7,118 bases of DNA. Origin: Ktedonobacteraceae bacterium. GTDB lineage: Bacteria; Chloroflexota; Ktedonobacteria; Ktedonobacterales; Ktedonobacteraceae. This document shows positions 1-5,754 of this stretch, one piece after another. Positions within the stretch are counted from its first letter, which is position 1, and each line of letters opens with the position of its first letter. Where the stretch lies: contig JADBKA010000248.1 of assembly GCA_014896635.1 (NCBI GenBank), forward strand, positions 1 to 7,118, written 5' to 3'. A program made the position numbers and the translations under genes. The notes beneath the pieces were generated by a model. It ran no database searches. It had not been told where the DNA came from and saw only the letters and a program-made list of their open reading frames with translations.

Positions 1-857
1 GCCAGCGTGCCAAGTACACGAAGAATAATGTTGATCATCACCGGACTGAGCTGATAGGTAACGGTAGCATGAATGCCTGCCGCTACCTGTGCCATCGTTA
101 AACTCCGGTTCGCAATCGCAGCATTATCTGCCGCTTGCTGCATCAAGAACATGTACAACGCGAACCCACTTACCAGACTCAAGATCGCCCAGGCTCCGGC
201 TTGTGTCCAGGCGCGTTGACGTAATTTGGCCTTGTCCTGCTGGACATCCGTCGCATGCAGATCGTGGATCGTGTTGCCCCATGCGTTGGTGACCACCGCT
301 AAGACACATTCCAGCAGGAAGGTGATGCCAAAGATGCTTGCCACCTGCCAATTGGCCAGCGTAAAGGGCTGACCAGCAAAATACTGGCCGACATCACCGG
401 TGACAAAGAACACCAGGAGCCACGGCACCACAAAACAGGCCGCCGACGCGACATAGCGTTTGATTTTGTGGTCAAAGGTTTCCCGCACATCGGTAAACTC
501 CGAAATCATCTGGATGCGCTTATTGCGCTCGCGCCGGAGTTGCTCTTCGGAGCTGGTCGGCTCCCCATCGTCTTCATCCCCATCCTCATCCTCCTGCTCT
601 TCATCCTCTGCAACCAGCGGCTGCTTCATGCGTGCAGCCTGCGCATCGGCCTGGGCGCGCTTGAGTTCCCGCTTGAGTTCGCGGTCTTTGCGCCAGTCTT
701 CAGCCAGCCCGGCAAGAAAGTTCCCGACGGCCCCGGCAATGCCTGTTGGAGCCTGCACCCCCGAGGATGAAGCAGATGCAGCCGCGCCGTCGGTAGCCGA
801 CGGCCCAGGAGCGGGCGTTCCACCCTGATTCGGGTCAAGAGGAGCAGTATTCGACAT
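1..857 (-). CDS. Multi-spanning membrane protein with acidic N-terminus (partial, runs off left edge)
   Basis: The minus strand is open from ATG 855-857 to the window edge (285 complete codons, no stop). The start has a strong Shine-Dalgarno GGAGG (866-870) 8 nt upstream. Residues 1-45 are rich in Ala, Ser, Pro and Gly and look disordered. Residues 53-78 are charged and helical (WRKDRELKRELKRAQAD), and 82-99 are a Glu/Asp-rich patch. Residues 103-133 are a second charged helix. Hydrophobic segments follow at about 136-153, 170-192, 221-241 and 268 to the edge, so at least three to four membrane helices. The soluble N-terminal part is probably cytoplasmic. I do not recognise the family. Membrane proteins with a long charged head like this are common among conjugation or plasmid cargo genes, but there is no direct proof of such a role. 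It lies downstream of, and is probably co-transcribed with, the gene at 1027-1344. The C-terminus is outside the window. Confidence 0.85.
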   Translation of the reverse strand, partial: MSNTAPLDPNQGGTPAPGPSATDGAAASASSSGVQAPTGIAGAVGNFLAGLAEDWRKDRELKRELKRAQADAQAARMKQPLVAEDEEQEDEDGDEDDGEPTSSEEQLRRERNKRIQMISEFTDVRETFDHKIKRYVASAACFVVPWLLVFFVTGDVGQYFAGQPFTLANWQVASIFGITFLLECVLAVVTNAWGNTIHDLHATDVQQDKAKLRQRAWTQAGAWAILSLVSGFALYMFLMQQAADNAAIANRSLTMAQVAAGIHATVTYQLSPVMINIILRVLGTL

Positions 858-882
858 CTGATTAGCCTCCATTTGGCCTTTC

Positions 883-935
883 TTTTTTGAAAAAAGTGAC
901 AAAAAGCTGGGAAAAGCTGGGAAAAGTGGGAAAAA
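883..935. repeat. Phased A-tracts with 10-bp tandem repeat (predicted bent DNA)
   Basis: A-runs at 890-895, 901-905, 912-915, 922-925 and 931-935 have centres 9.5-10.5 bp apart, matching the DNA helical repeat. Within them a 10-bp unit (roughly gaaaagctgg) is repeated three times at 901-930. A T6-G-A6 palindrome (883-895) opens the tract. Phased A-tracts are known to curve DNA. The tract lies in the 169-bp gap between the two minus-strand genes, just upstream of the membrane-protein start. Confidence 0.7.
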
Positions 936-1026
936 GACCCGCTCTATTCTCACTTTCCTTCGCCTGACTTCACCTTTCTCCCACTACACTTCGCCCCCAA
1001 GTTGACGTATGCGTGAGAGGGGGCCA

Positions 1027-1344
1027 TTAGGCCACACCCTCATCCTCCTCTGTCCCAGTGGTGGCGATTCCTTGCTTCTCCAGCTCGTCTTTGAGTTCTT
1101 CGAGCCGCTTGCGATAGTGCGCGAGATGGTCGCGCTCGCGCATGTTGTGAGCCTTCTTGAGCGCGGCGGACAAATGCGCCCGCTCGTTGATAGCAATAGC
1201 GGCCATGCGTAAGGATTTGCGGGCGAACGCATCCTCAATGTCCTCGTCAAGCTTATCGCGGCGATCAGCCATCGCATTCCAGTCGTCATCTGTAATGCGC
1301 AGGTGCGTATTGTTGTTTTTGCCATCTGCTTTGGTATCTGCCAT
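1027..1344 (-). CDS. Small charged coiled-coil protein, unknown function
   Basis: This is a 105-aa protein if translation starts at ATG 1342-1344, with an AAAGGA element 11 nt upstream and GAG triplets closer. The reading frame is open further up to a TTG at 1371, and an ATG at 1354-1356 also exists, but the latter directly abuts the AAAGG and so has no spacing for a ribosome site. The protein has a polar, Lys/Asn-rich N-terminus and then a predominantly helical, highly charged body (ITDDDWNAMADRRDKLDEDI, then a RKRLEELKDELEKQ coiled-coil stretch) and an acidic tail. It has no cysteines, no signal peptide and no membrane segment. I recognise no family. It precedes the membrane protein in the same orientation, suggesting one transcription unit. 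A role as a small structural or DNA-associated accessory protein is only a guess. Confidence 0.65.
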   Translation of the reverse strand: MADTKADGKNNNTHLRITDDDWNAMADRRDKLDEDIEDAFARKSLRMAAIAINERAHLSAALKKAHNMRERDHLAHYRKRLEELKDELEKQGIATTGTEEDEGVA

Positions 1345-1362
1345 ACAATCTCTCATCCTTTC

Positions 1363-1378
1363 CCGGCCCAAAGGCCGG
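1363..1378. other. GC-rich hairpin next to the start of the coiled-coil gene
   Basis: A perfect 6-bp inverted repeat, CCGGCC-caaa-GGCCGG, has a 4-nt loop. On the minus strand it lies about 20 nt before the chosen ATG (1344), just upstream of the AAAGGA ribosome-site candidate. It could modulate initiation. There is no T-run on either side, so it is not a terminator. Confidence 0.4.
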
Positions 1379-1518
1379 ATTCACCAGAAGGAACGCCGCT
1401 CCAGCACCTGGAGACAGCCTACGACCACTTCACAAACCCTGCAGATCCTGGCCCTTGCCTGCTGTCCCATGCGCCAGGACGTGGTAGAATATGAGCTACC
1501 AGGACCTCACAGGAACTG

Positions 1519-1588
1519 GTAAGAATGGTGGAGAGGCGTAGATGGGACTCGGAAACTCAATGTACGCCGCTCCACAACCACTTCTTAC
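1519..1588. other. Long imperfect inverted repeat (structured leader or ncRNA candidate)
   Basis: Arm 1519-1540 pairs with arm 1563-1588. GTAAGAA (1519-1525) pairs with TTCTTAC (1582-1588), TGG with CCA, TGGAG with CTCCA, and GGCGTA (1535-1540) with TACGCC (1563-1568). A single bulged base, a 3-nt bulge and one mismatch interrupt it. The loop is 22 nt. A shorter hairpin, TGGTAG/CTACCA (1482-1487 with 1496-1501), and an ACCAG/CTGGT pair (1498-1502 with 1516-1520) lie beside it and share bases with it, so alternative folds are possible. This is direct sequence observation; the function is unknown. Confidence 0.5.
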
Positions 1589-1656
1589 CCCACCCTCAGC
1601 AACCCCACGACTTATGCTCCAATACCCATCCGATCTATCGGGCCGGACGTTTGCCG

Positions 1657-1685
1657 CTGGTCTAGCGACTCTCACACTAGACCAG
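1657..1685. other. Perfect 9-bp-arm hairpin
   Basis: CTGGTCTAG (1657-1665) pairs perfectly with CTAGACCAG (1677-1685) around an 11-nt loop. No T-run follows on either strand, so it is unlikely to be an intrinsic terminator. The end of the left arm plus the loop spells GCGACTCT (1665-1672), the same octamer that forms the core of the repeat array at 6548-7031. It lies in the predicted leader of the minus-strand genes. Confidence 0.55.
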
Positions 1686-1698
1686 AAATAGGACTTCT

Positions 1699-1712
1699 AA
1701 ATAGTACTATTT
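1699..1712. promoter_or_regulatory. 14-bp perfect palindrome, operator candidate
   Basis: AAATAGTACTATTT is a perfect 14-bp palindrome. It sits about 55 bp downstream of the -10 box of the minus-strand promoter, within its predicted leader, and upstream of the plus-strand HTH gene. Length and symmetry fit a dimeric repressor site. The XRE and Xis-like proteins encoded here are possible ligands, by inference. Confidence 0.4.
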
Positions 1713-1766
1713 TCTCCTTCCTTCCATAAGAAAGTTATTTTTACTGATGTTTAGTGATACATAAAG

Positions 1767-1796
1767 ATAATACCCAAAGATAACGCTTGTTGTCAA
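1767..1796 (-). promoter_or_regulatory. Sigma-70-type promoter for the minus-strand genes
   Basis: On the minus strand a perfect TTGACA -35 box (1791-1796) is followed after 18 nt by TATTAT (1767-1772), five of six matches to the -10 consensus. It points toward the coiled-coil and membrane-protein genes. Two AAAGATAA direct repeats on the plus strand (1763-1770 and 1776-1783) lie inside it. Its -35 box overlaps that of the opposite promoter. Confidence 0.5.
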
Positions 1797-1815
1797 GGGC
1801 TAAATAGTGTATACT
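1787..1815 (+). promoter_or_regulatory. Sigma-70-type promoter for the HTH gene
   Basis: TTGTTG (1787-1792), then 17 nt, then TATACT (1810-1815), a good -10 box. Transcription would start near 1822. This places an upstream in-frame TTG at 1817 before the message and supports the ATG at 1850 as the real start of the gene. Confidence 0.5.
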
Positions 1816-1849
1816 CTTGGAAACTACAATTTTTGGCAAGGAACCACAT

Positions 1850-2032
1850 ATGAATGATGAAAAACTCTTAACACCAGAGCAGGTAGCAGAACGGCTACAA
1901 GTCACAGTGCAAACAATATATACATGGATGAGATCAGGCTACCTTCCATCTGTGAAGATGGGTCGCCTTTGGCGTATACGTCCAAGTGATTTAGATGAAT
2001 TTATTAAACAACAAAAGCATCGAGGTCAATAA
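1850..2032 (+). CDS. Excisionase/MerR-like helix-turn-helix DNA-binding protein
   Basis: This is a 60-aa protein. The start ATG 1850 has an AAGGAA ribosome site (1838-1843) 6 nt upstream. The in-frame TTG at 1817 would lie at or before the predicted transcription start, so it was not used. The sequence fits the small excisionase-family winged HTH (HTH_17, MerR-like): a LLTPEQVAERLQVTVQTIYTWM helix-turn-helix (residues 6-27, shown with gaps of interest at Ala13, Leu16 and Trp26), a turn with GYLPSVKMG, then the typical wing GRLWRIRPSDLDEFI that ends in a short helix and a basic tail. Proteins of this type bind DNA as architectural factors in excision, plasmid control or transcription. No recombinase gene is visible in the window, so calling it a true Xis is not justified. 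It is transcribed away from the minus-strand genes. Confidence 0.85.
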   Translation: MNDEKLLTPEQVAERLQVTVQTIYTWMRSGYLPSVKMGRLWRIRPSDLDEFIKQQKHRGQ

Positions 2033-2107
2033 TAATATATTCAACAGGAGTATCTGATAATAGTTTAACCCATGAAGGAACAAAATACAGCGAAATAGAA
2101 CGCAACC

Positions 2108-2140
2108 TTGGTGACTCTTCGGTGACAGTTTGGTGACAGT
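2108..2140. repeat. Three 11-bp tandem direct repeats (GGTGAC core)
   Basis: Units 2108-2118, 2119-2129 and 2130-2140 read ttGGTGACtct, tcGGTGACagt and ttGGTGACagt. The GGTGAC cores start at 2110, 2121 and 2132, exactly 11 bp apart, so every copy faces the same side of the helix. The array lies about 100 bp upstream of the XRE regulator and overlaps a promoter candidate. It looks like an operator or iteron cluster. Confidence 0.6.
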
Positions 2141-2150
2141 TGCTTATTGT
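2122..2150 (+). promoter_or_regulatory. Promoter candidate for the XRE-to-DinD cluster
   Basis: GTGACA (2122-2127) is one base off the -35 consensus. It is followed after 17 nt by TATTGT (2145-2150), four of six matches to the -10 box. The -35 box lies inside the second GGTGAC repeat, so a protein that binds the repeats would directly compete with RNA polymerase. Confidence 0.4.
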
Positions 2151-2238
2151 AGAGCTTTTTAATGTAGGAAAGATATCGACAACTGGAAAAAAGGCAGCTA
2201 CACTAGACAATAGCGTAGCCGCCACGAGGGATGACTAG

Positions 2239-3594
2239 ATGAATCGGACGCAGCAGCACCCGCTTCGTACCCTTCGCGAACGGCATAACCTTTCTATCCA
2301 GGCTCTGGCTGATGCGACACACCTGAGCAAGCGCACCATTTTGAGAGCGGAGCAAGGCTACAGTCTTCATCCTGAGTCGCGGCGAATCCTGTGTGACTAC
2401 TTTGGAGCATCGCCACAGGAATTAGGACTGTTATCGTCGGTCAATGAGGAGGACAACGAACATCGTGTTCTCTCTGTCCCTGGAAGTCGTGAACCTGATC
2501 ACCTGGGAGACATTTTGCAGCAACCAGGTTTTCTCAGAGAGGTGGAAAAATATATGGCGCATGAAGATATCTCTCGCCGAGCATTGCTCCAGAGACTTCT
2601 TGGCCTTGTCAGCCTCACCGTTCCAACACTTTCATTGATACCTACAGACAGTCACCTATTGACAGAAGCCGATCAACGCCTTTCCAGGGCAATCTCTGAC
2701 CCGACAGCGCTCAATGAGGCAACTATTACTCACTACGAACAGTTAACCTCTCTTTGTTGGCAACTCAGTGAGCAAGATGGTCTGGGGTTAATCGAGCAAA
2801 TTTTGCCTTCGTATCTCCCCACTTTGACGACACTGGCACAACAGCAAGGCAAGTACCAAACACGCATAGCAAGCATCGCCGCGCAAAGCTACCTGCTTTA
2901 CTATGTTGTTGCCTTACATAGAGAGGATTTTCAACGTGCCTTATCTTCCTGCCGACAGGCACGCATCTTTGGTCAACTGGCAAGAGATCCCAATCTTGAA
3001 GTCATCTCGCTGTTGAGGCAGGGAAATGTTTACCTTTACCTGCATAGCCCCTGGCGGACGCTGGAATCATACCAGGAAGCACTGCCTCACGTCGGCAACA
3101 TTTCAGCATTAGTTCAAGCGCGGCTCCATGCAGTGATGGCTGAAGTACAAGGCAAACTGGGAACGGAGGCAGATGTGCGCGCCAGTATAGGTGCTGCATA
3201 TCATGCATTTCCATCGGATGCCAAGCATGATCCAGCCGCTCAATACATCCACTTCAGCCAGTCTGGACTCTACCTGCATGAAGGGTTGGCTTTTCTCAAC
3301 TTACATCAGGGCAAACAAGCTGCTGTTGCACTTGAGCAGGTCAATGGACTCGCTCCAAAACTGCCCATCTCAGAACGGAGCCGGATCGATCTCCTCATAC
3401 AGCAAAGTTGGGCAGCCAGCCAGATCGGCGACCTCGATATGTTCTGTACCCATATCGACGCCGCTATCGCGTCCGCCCGCAAGTTAGGTTCAGACCTGTT
3501 GCTCAGTGAAGCCTGGGAGTGCTATTCGCGGCAAGGACGATGGAAGCAGGAAAAACAATTCAAGCGTTTAGGAGAACAATTCAACAGAGCGTGA
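2239..3594 (+). CDS. XRE-family helix-turn-helix regulator with long TPR-like C-terminal domain
   Basis: This is a 451-aa protein starting at ATG 2239 with GAGGG (2226-2230) 8 nt upstream. Residues 9-63 form a Cro/C1-type HTH: RTLRERHNLSIQALADATHL, then SKRTILRAEQGYSLHPES, ending with the usual ASPQELGLL helix. A linker follows, with an unusual RR-hydrophobic segment (Arg113-Arg114, then Leu/Val-rich to about residue 135). From about 140 to the end the protein is all-helical, with repeated helix pairs of TPR type (for example REDFQRALSSCRQARIFGQL, LESYQEALPHV, HQGKQAAVALEQVNGLAP). Proteins of this design bind DNA with the N-terminus and sense a peptide or protein with the helical repeats; here the ligand is unknown. 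It is first of four closely packed genes and probably controls them or itself, perhaps through the 11-bp repeats upstream (inference). Confidence 0.85.
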   Translation: MNRTQQHPLRTLRERHNLSIQALADATHLSKRTILRAEQGYSLHPESRRILCDYFGASPQELGLLSSVNEEDNEHRVLSVPGSREPDHLGDILQQPGFLREVEKYMAHEDISRRALLQRLLGLVSLTVPTLSLIPTDSHLLTEADQRLSRAISDPTALNEATITHYEQLTSLCWQLSEQDGLGLIEQILPSYLPTLTTLAQQQGKYQTRIASIAAQSYLLYYVVALHREDFQRALSSCRQARIFGQLARDPNLEVISLLRQGNVYLYLHSPWRTLESYQEALPHVGNISALVQARLHAVMAEVQGKLGTEADVRASIGAAYHAFPSDAKHDPAAQYIHFSQSGLYLHEGLAFLNLHQGKQAAVALEQVNGLAPKLPISERSRIDLLIQQSWAASQIGDLDMFCTHIDAAIASARKLGSDLLLSEAWECYSRQGRWKQEKQFKRLGEQFNRA

Positions 3595-3624
3595 CACGCA
3601 ACCACAGCGAAAGGAACGGCTACT

Positions 3625-3840
3625 ATGGGCAAAGAGATTCCCTGTCCTGACTGTCAAGGCCTGGGCGAAGTTGAAAAGCATGTGACGTGTGAACGATGTC
3701 ATGGAACAGGCACCGTCGTCATTTCTAATGATTGGGGCAGCCGCCAGACAGTGAAATGTTTTCCTTGCAAGGGAACAGGCAAAGTGAATGAGCGAGACAC
3801 CTGCGGCATGTGTGGAGGTACTGGCTTTATCGAAGTCTAG
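3625..3840 (+). CDS. Stand-alone DnaJ-type zinc-finger protein
   Basis: This 71-aa protein consists almost only of four CxxCxGxG motifs: CPDCQGLG (residues 7-14), CERCHGTG (22-29), CFPCKGTG (45-52) and CGMCGGTG (60-67). The spacing (7, 15 and 7 residues between motifs) follows the cysteine-rich centre of DnaJ/Hsp40, in which motifs 1+4 and 2+3 each bind a zinc ion. The J domain and the substrate-binding C-terminal domains of DnaJ are absent, and there is no room for them. Similar small proteins exist as free zinc-binding modules, and anti-TRAP of Bacillus has a related motif, but the partner here cannot be told. AAAGGAA (3610-3616) lies before the ATG. It begins 30 bp after the XRE gene and ends 14 bp before the next gene, so it is likely translated from the same message. 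No signal peptide. Confidence 0.85.
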   Translation: MGKEIPCPDCQGLGEVEKHVTCERCHGTGTVVISNDWGSRQTVKCFPCKGTGKVNERDTCGMCGGTGFIEV

Positions 3841-3854
3841 AAAAGGTTCACATC

Positions 3855-4532
3855 ATGGCGAGAGCGATTGATTGGACACAAGCGACCTGGGCTGATGGGT
3901 ACGCAGCAGTGCAAGCAATGACCGACGCACTGGGGATGCCAGTAGATACGGGCATTGTTGAGACCGTCGTTGCTCTCAACCTTTTAGGATTCCAGACCTT
4001 GCAATCCTGCGAAGGGCATCTCGACCATGGAACCCCTTATCCGTGGGTCACGCTCATCCATCACCCACACCACAGTCGGTTTATTCGCGCATGGAAACAG
4101 GTGTGTGATCTTCAGGAAGAGGCTCGGCATCTTGGCACACCTGAAGCGTATGAGCGCCTTTTCACGACGGAGCTTGCCTTTCGCCTGGAGGTAGCAACCT
4201 GGAAACGCGACGATACCCTGTTCTCTGCCCTGATCAAGCTGCTTGATACCTTCTACGCAGATCGGCCCATCCCACCCACCCGCCTGATGGTCCTCCGCAT
4301 ACATCCAGGGATGTCTCGTATTGAGCCAGGGTCGGGCAGGCAGCTTCGCGAAGCACCGGAACTGGTGAAACACATCTACCTGCAGCAAGCTCAGGCTGAG
4401 ATGCAAGCATTCACGGCATTCCTGAAACGGCTCCTCCTTGAACAAAAAGGGATAAAACAAGTTTCCGAGAAACTGAATCCTCGCCAGCTATCCAGTGCTG
4501 GTTCTATGACGCAAGGGAACCAAGCGATATGA
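3855..4532 (+). CDS. SCEGH-motif protein of unknown function
   Basis: This is a 225-aa protein starting at ATG 3855 with AAAAGG (3841-3846) 8 nt upstream. An in-frame ATG at 3810 inside the zinc-finger gene has no ribosome site and would add a non-matching peptide, so it was rejected. The N-terminal third contains the most family-like part: MPVDTGIVETVVALNLLGF followed by TLQSCEGHLDHGTPYPWV (residues 28-65). The Cys52, Glu53, His55, His58 cluster could bind metal or be catalytic. The middle is helical (residues about 75-130). The last 90 residues carry a basic stretch and a Gln-rich helical end. I know this type only as conserved hypothetical proteins of mobile or accessory regions and can give no activity. 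No membrane segment. It ends 18 bp before dinD, so it is probably in the same operon. Confidence 0.75.
   Translation: MARAIDWTQATWADGYAAVQAMTDALGMPVDTGIVETVVALNLLGFQTLQSCEGHLDHGTPYPWVTLIHHPHHSRFIRAWKQVCDLQEEARHLGTPEAYERLFTTELAFRLEVATWKRDDTLFSALIKLLDTFYADRPIPPTRLMVLRIHPGMSRIEPGSGRQLREAPELVKHIYLQQAQAEMQAFTAFLKRLLLEQKGIKQVSEKLNPRQLSSAGSMTQGNQAI
4499..4522. promoter_or_regulatory. 6-bp inverted repeat just before dinD
   Basis: TGGTTC (4499-4504) and GAACCA (4517-4522) form a perfect inverted repeat with a 12-nt spacer. It lies in the 3' end of the SCEGH gene, about 30 bp before the dinD start. The half-sites are in the opposite order to a Gram-positive LexA box (GAAC-N4-GTTC), so it is not one. 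It may be an mRNA hairpin or a protein site; weak evidence. Confidence 0.25.
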
Positions 4533-4550
4533 ACGAAAGCAGGAAGTAGT

Positions 4551-5456
4551 ATGAGGAGTGATGAGAGCAATCGCCTCTCGCCATTTGAGGCTATTCGTCA
4601 GACCGATGATAATGGCAACGAATATTGGAGTGCGAGAGATTTGGGTAAAATCTTGGGTTATGAAACGAACTTTCGCAACTTTCAAACGGCCATACGCAAA
4701 GCGGAAGAGGCTTGCCGCCAGAGTGGATACGAGGTGACTGACCATTTTGCGCATGTGCGCAAGATGGTCACCATCGGCTCAGGAGCCAGGCGTCAGGTCG
4801 AAGATGTGCATCTCTCACGCTATGGCTGTTATCTCGTTATCCAGAACTCTGATCCTGAAAAACCACTGGTGAGCCTGGGTCAAACCTATTTCGCCGTCCA
4901 AACCCGTCGCCAGGAACTGGCTGACGAAGAAGCGCTGGCCCAGCTCAGCGAGGAGCAGCGCCGCCTGCTTCTTCGTGGCCAGATCTCTATCAATAATGTG
5001 CAACTGGCCGAAGCTGCCAGTCAGGCCGGGGTGATCACCTCGACAGATTTTGCCATTTTTCAAGACCATGGCTATGCCGGTCTCTATAATGGGCTACGTG
5101 CGAAGGACATTCACGCCCGCAAAGGGCTGAAGCGCGGTCAGAAAATTTTGGATTATATGAATAGTTCTGAGCTGGCCGCCAACATGTTCCGTATCACCCA
5201 AACGGAGGACAAGATTCGCCGTGAGGGCATTACAGACAAAGAGCAAGCTAATGAAGCTCATCGGCGCATGGGTCAGCGCGTGCGCCAGTTCATCGCCGAG
5301 GAAGGTGGGATCATGCCAGAGGATCAACCAACACCGACCAAGAGCATCCAGCAGATCCAGCGAGAAATGTTGCAGCGAGAAGCACAGAAACGCCTGGAAC
5401 AGCGCAAGGGCAATCAGCAACCATCACTGTTCGATACACCTGAAGAGGATGCTTAA
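4551..5456 (+). CDS. dinD: DNA damage-inducible protein D (BRO-N-type N-terminal domain)
   Basis: This 301-aa protein is close in length and along its whole sequence to E. coli DinD (about 274 aa). Residues 8-45 match the BRO-N-like start (SPFEAI, then YWSARDLGKILGY). A conserved core follows, with VHLSRYGCYLVIQN and then LGQTYFAVQTRRQELADEE. The central part has DFAIFQDHGYAGLYNGL, and then LKRGQKILDYMNSSELAANM and FRITQTEDKIRREGI as in the enterobacterial protein. The C-terminal 30 residues are an added charged Gln-rich tail. E. coli DinD is SOS-induced and has been reported to interfere with RecA filament activity. I infer a related role for this one. AGGAAG lies 4-5 nt before ATG 4551. No LexA box is visible upstream, so control is probably through the XRE-led operon. 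It is the last gene of the cluster. Confidence 0.9.
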   Translation: MRSDESNRLSPFEAIRQTDDNGNEYWSARDLGKILGYETNFRNFQTAIRKAEEACRQSGYEVTDHFAHVRKMVTIGSGARRQVEDVHLSRYGCYLVIQNSDPEKPLVSLGQTYFAVQTRRQELADEEALAQLSEEQRRLLLRGQISINNVQLAEAASQAGVITSTDFAIFQDHGYAGLYNGLRAKDIHARKGLKRGQKILDYMNSSELAANMFRITQTEDKIRREGITDKEQANEAHRRMGQRVRQFIAEEGGIMPEDQPTPTKSIQQIQREMLQREAQKRLEQRKGNQQPSLFDTPEEDA

Positions 5457-5720
5457 GAAAATCTCAGCAAATTCTAAGCTTTCCCGCTTTACCAATAAAA
5501 AAGAGAGGCTTGACAAGCAGCCAGGGAATAGTGGACAATTGTTCGATGAAGGAGTACCGATGACATAATTACTATTTCACAACAAAAAAATAGCCAGTTC
5601 TACGATACACTTCTCTGGGAGCCGCAACCTTGAGAAATGTATACGAAGAGTCTGGCGGGGCTTGTGCTCGACCAAGGACGTCTGCTAAAGCTACCCTTGT
5701 GTCAAACAAATAGAAACGCT

Positions 5721-5742
5721 TAATAACACTTTCGTGTTATTA
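5721..5742. promoter_or_regulatory. 9-bp-arm palindrome with 4-nt centre
   Basis: TAATAACAC (5721-5729) and GTGTTATTA (5734-5742) are perfect complements around tttc. The short repeat GCTTA/GCTTA (5718-5722 and 5743-5747) overlaps both flanks. A run of five T occurs only about 9 nt later (5752-5756), and the stem is AT-rich, so a binding site for a dimeric protein is at least as likely as a terminator. Confidence 0.5.
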
Positions 5743-5754
5743 GCTTAAACCTTT

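Larger units (their letters stand above)
1345..1849. other. Intergenic control region between divergent genes
   Basis: About 505 bp without a convincing gene separate the minus-strand pair from the plus-strand HTH gene. The region holds two back-to-back promoters (1767-1815), a 14-bp palindrome (1699-1712), and hairpins at 1363-1378, 1482-1501, 1519-1588 and 1657-1685. The half next to the HTH gene (about 1690-1849) is clearly AT-richer than the rest. Short open frames across 1372-1520 show no ribosome site or recognisable protein character. If the minus promoter is real, the minus-strand transcript has a leader of roughly 415 nt that carries all these structures. Confidence 0.6.

Noticed and set aside
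460..838. Open frames on the plus strand and in other minus frames across 460-838
   Set aside because: They lie opposite or within the membrane-protein gene. Ser-rich and low-complexity translations are typical of shadow frames.
984..1325. 113-codon minus-strand frame overlapping the coiled-coil gene
   Set aside because: It is the alternative frame of 1027-1344. The charged helical translation of the latter is more protein-like, and only one can be real.
1157..1522. Plus-strand frames reaching into the 1345-1522 intergenic part
   Set aside because: They start inside the opposite gene, have no ribosome site, and give no recognisable protein.
4499..4522. LexA box upstream of dinD
   Set aside because: The half-sites are GTTC then GAAC with a 12-nt gap, the reverse order and wrong spacing for GAAC-N4-GTTC.
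5449..5568. 39-codon frame starting at ATG overlapping the dinD stop
   Set aside because: The overlap suggests coupling, but the GAAGAGG directly abuts the ATG with no spacing and the peptide matches nothing I know.
5721..5742. Intrinsic terminator after dinD
   Set aside because: The stem is AT-rich, it starts 265 bp after the stop codon, and no U-run follows directly.
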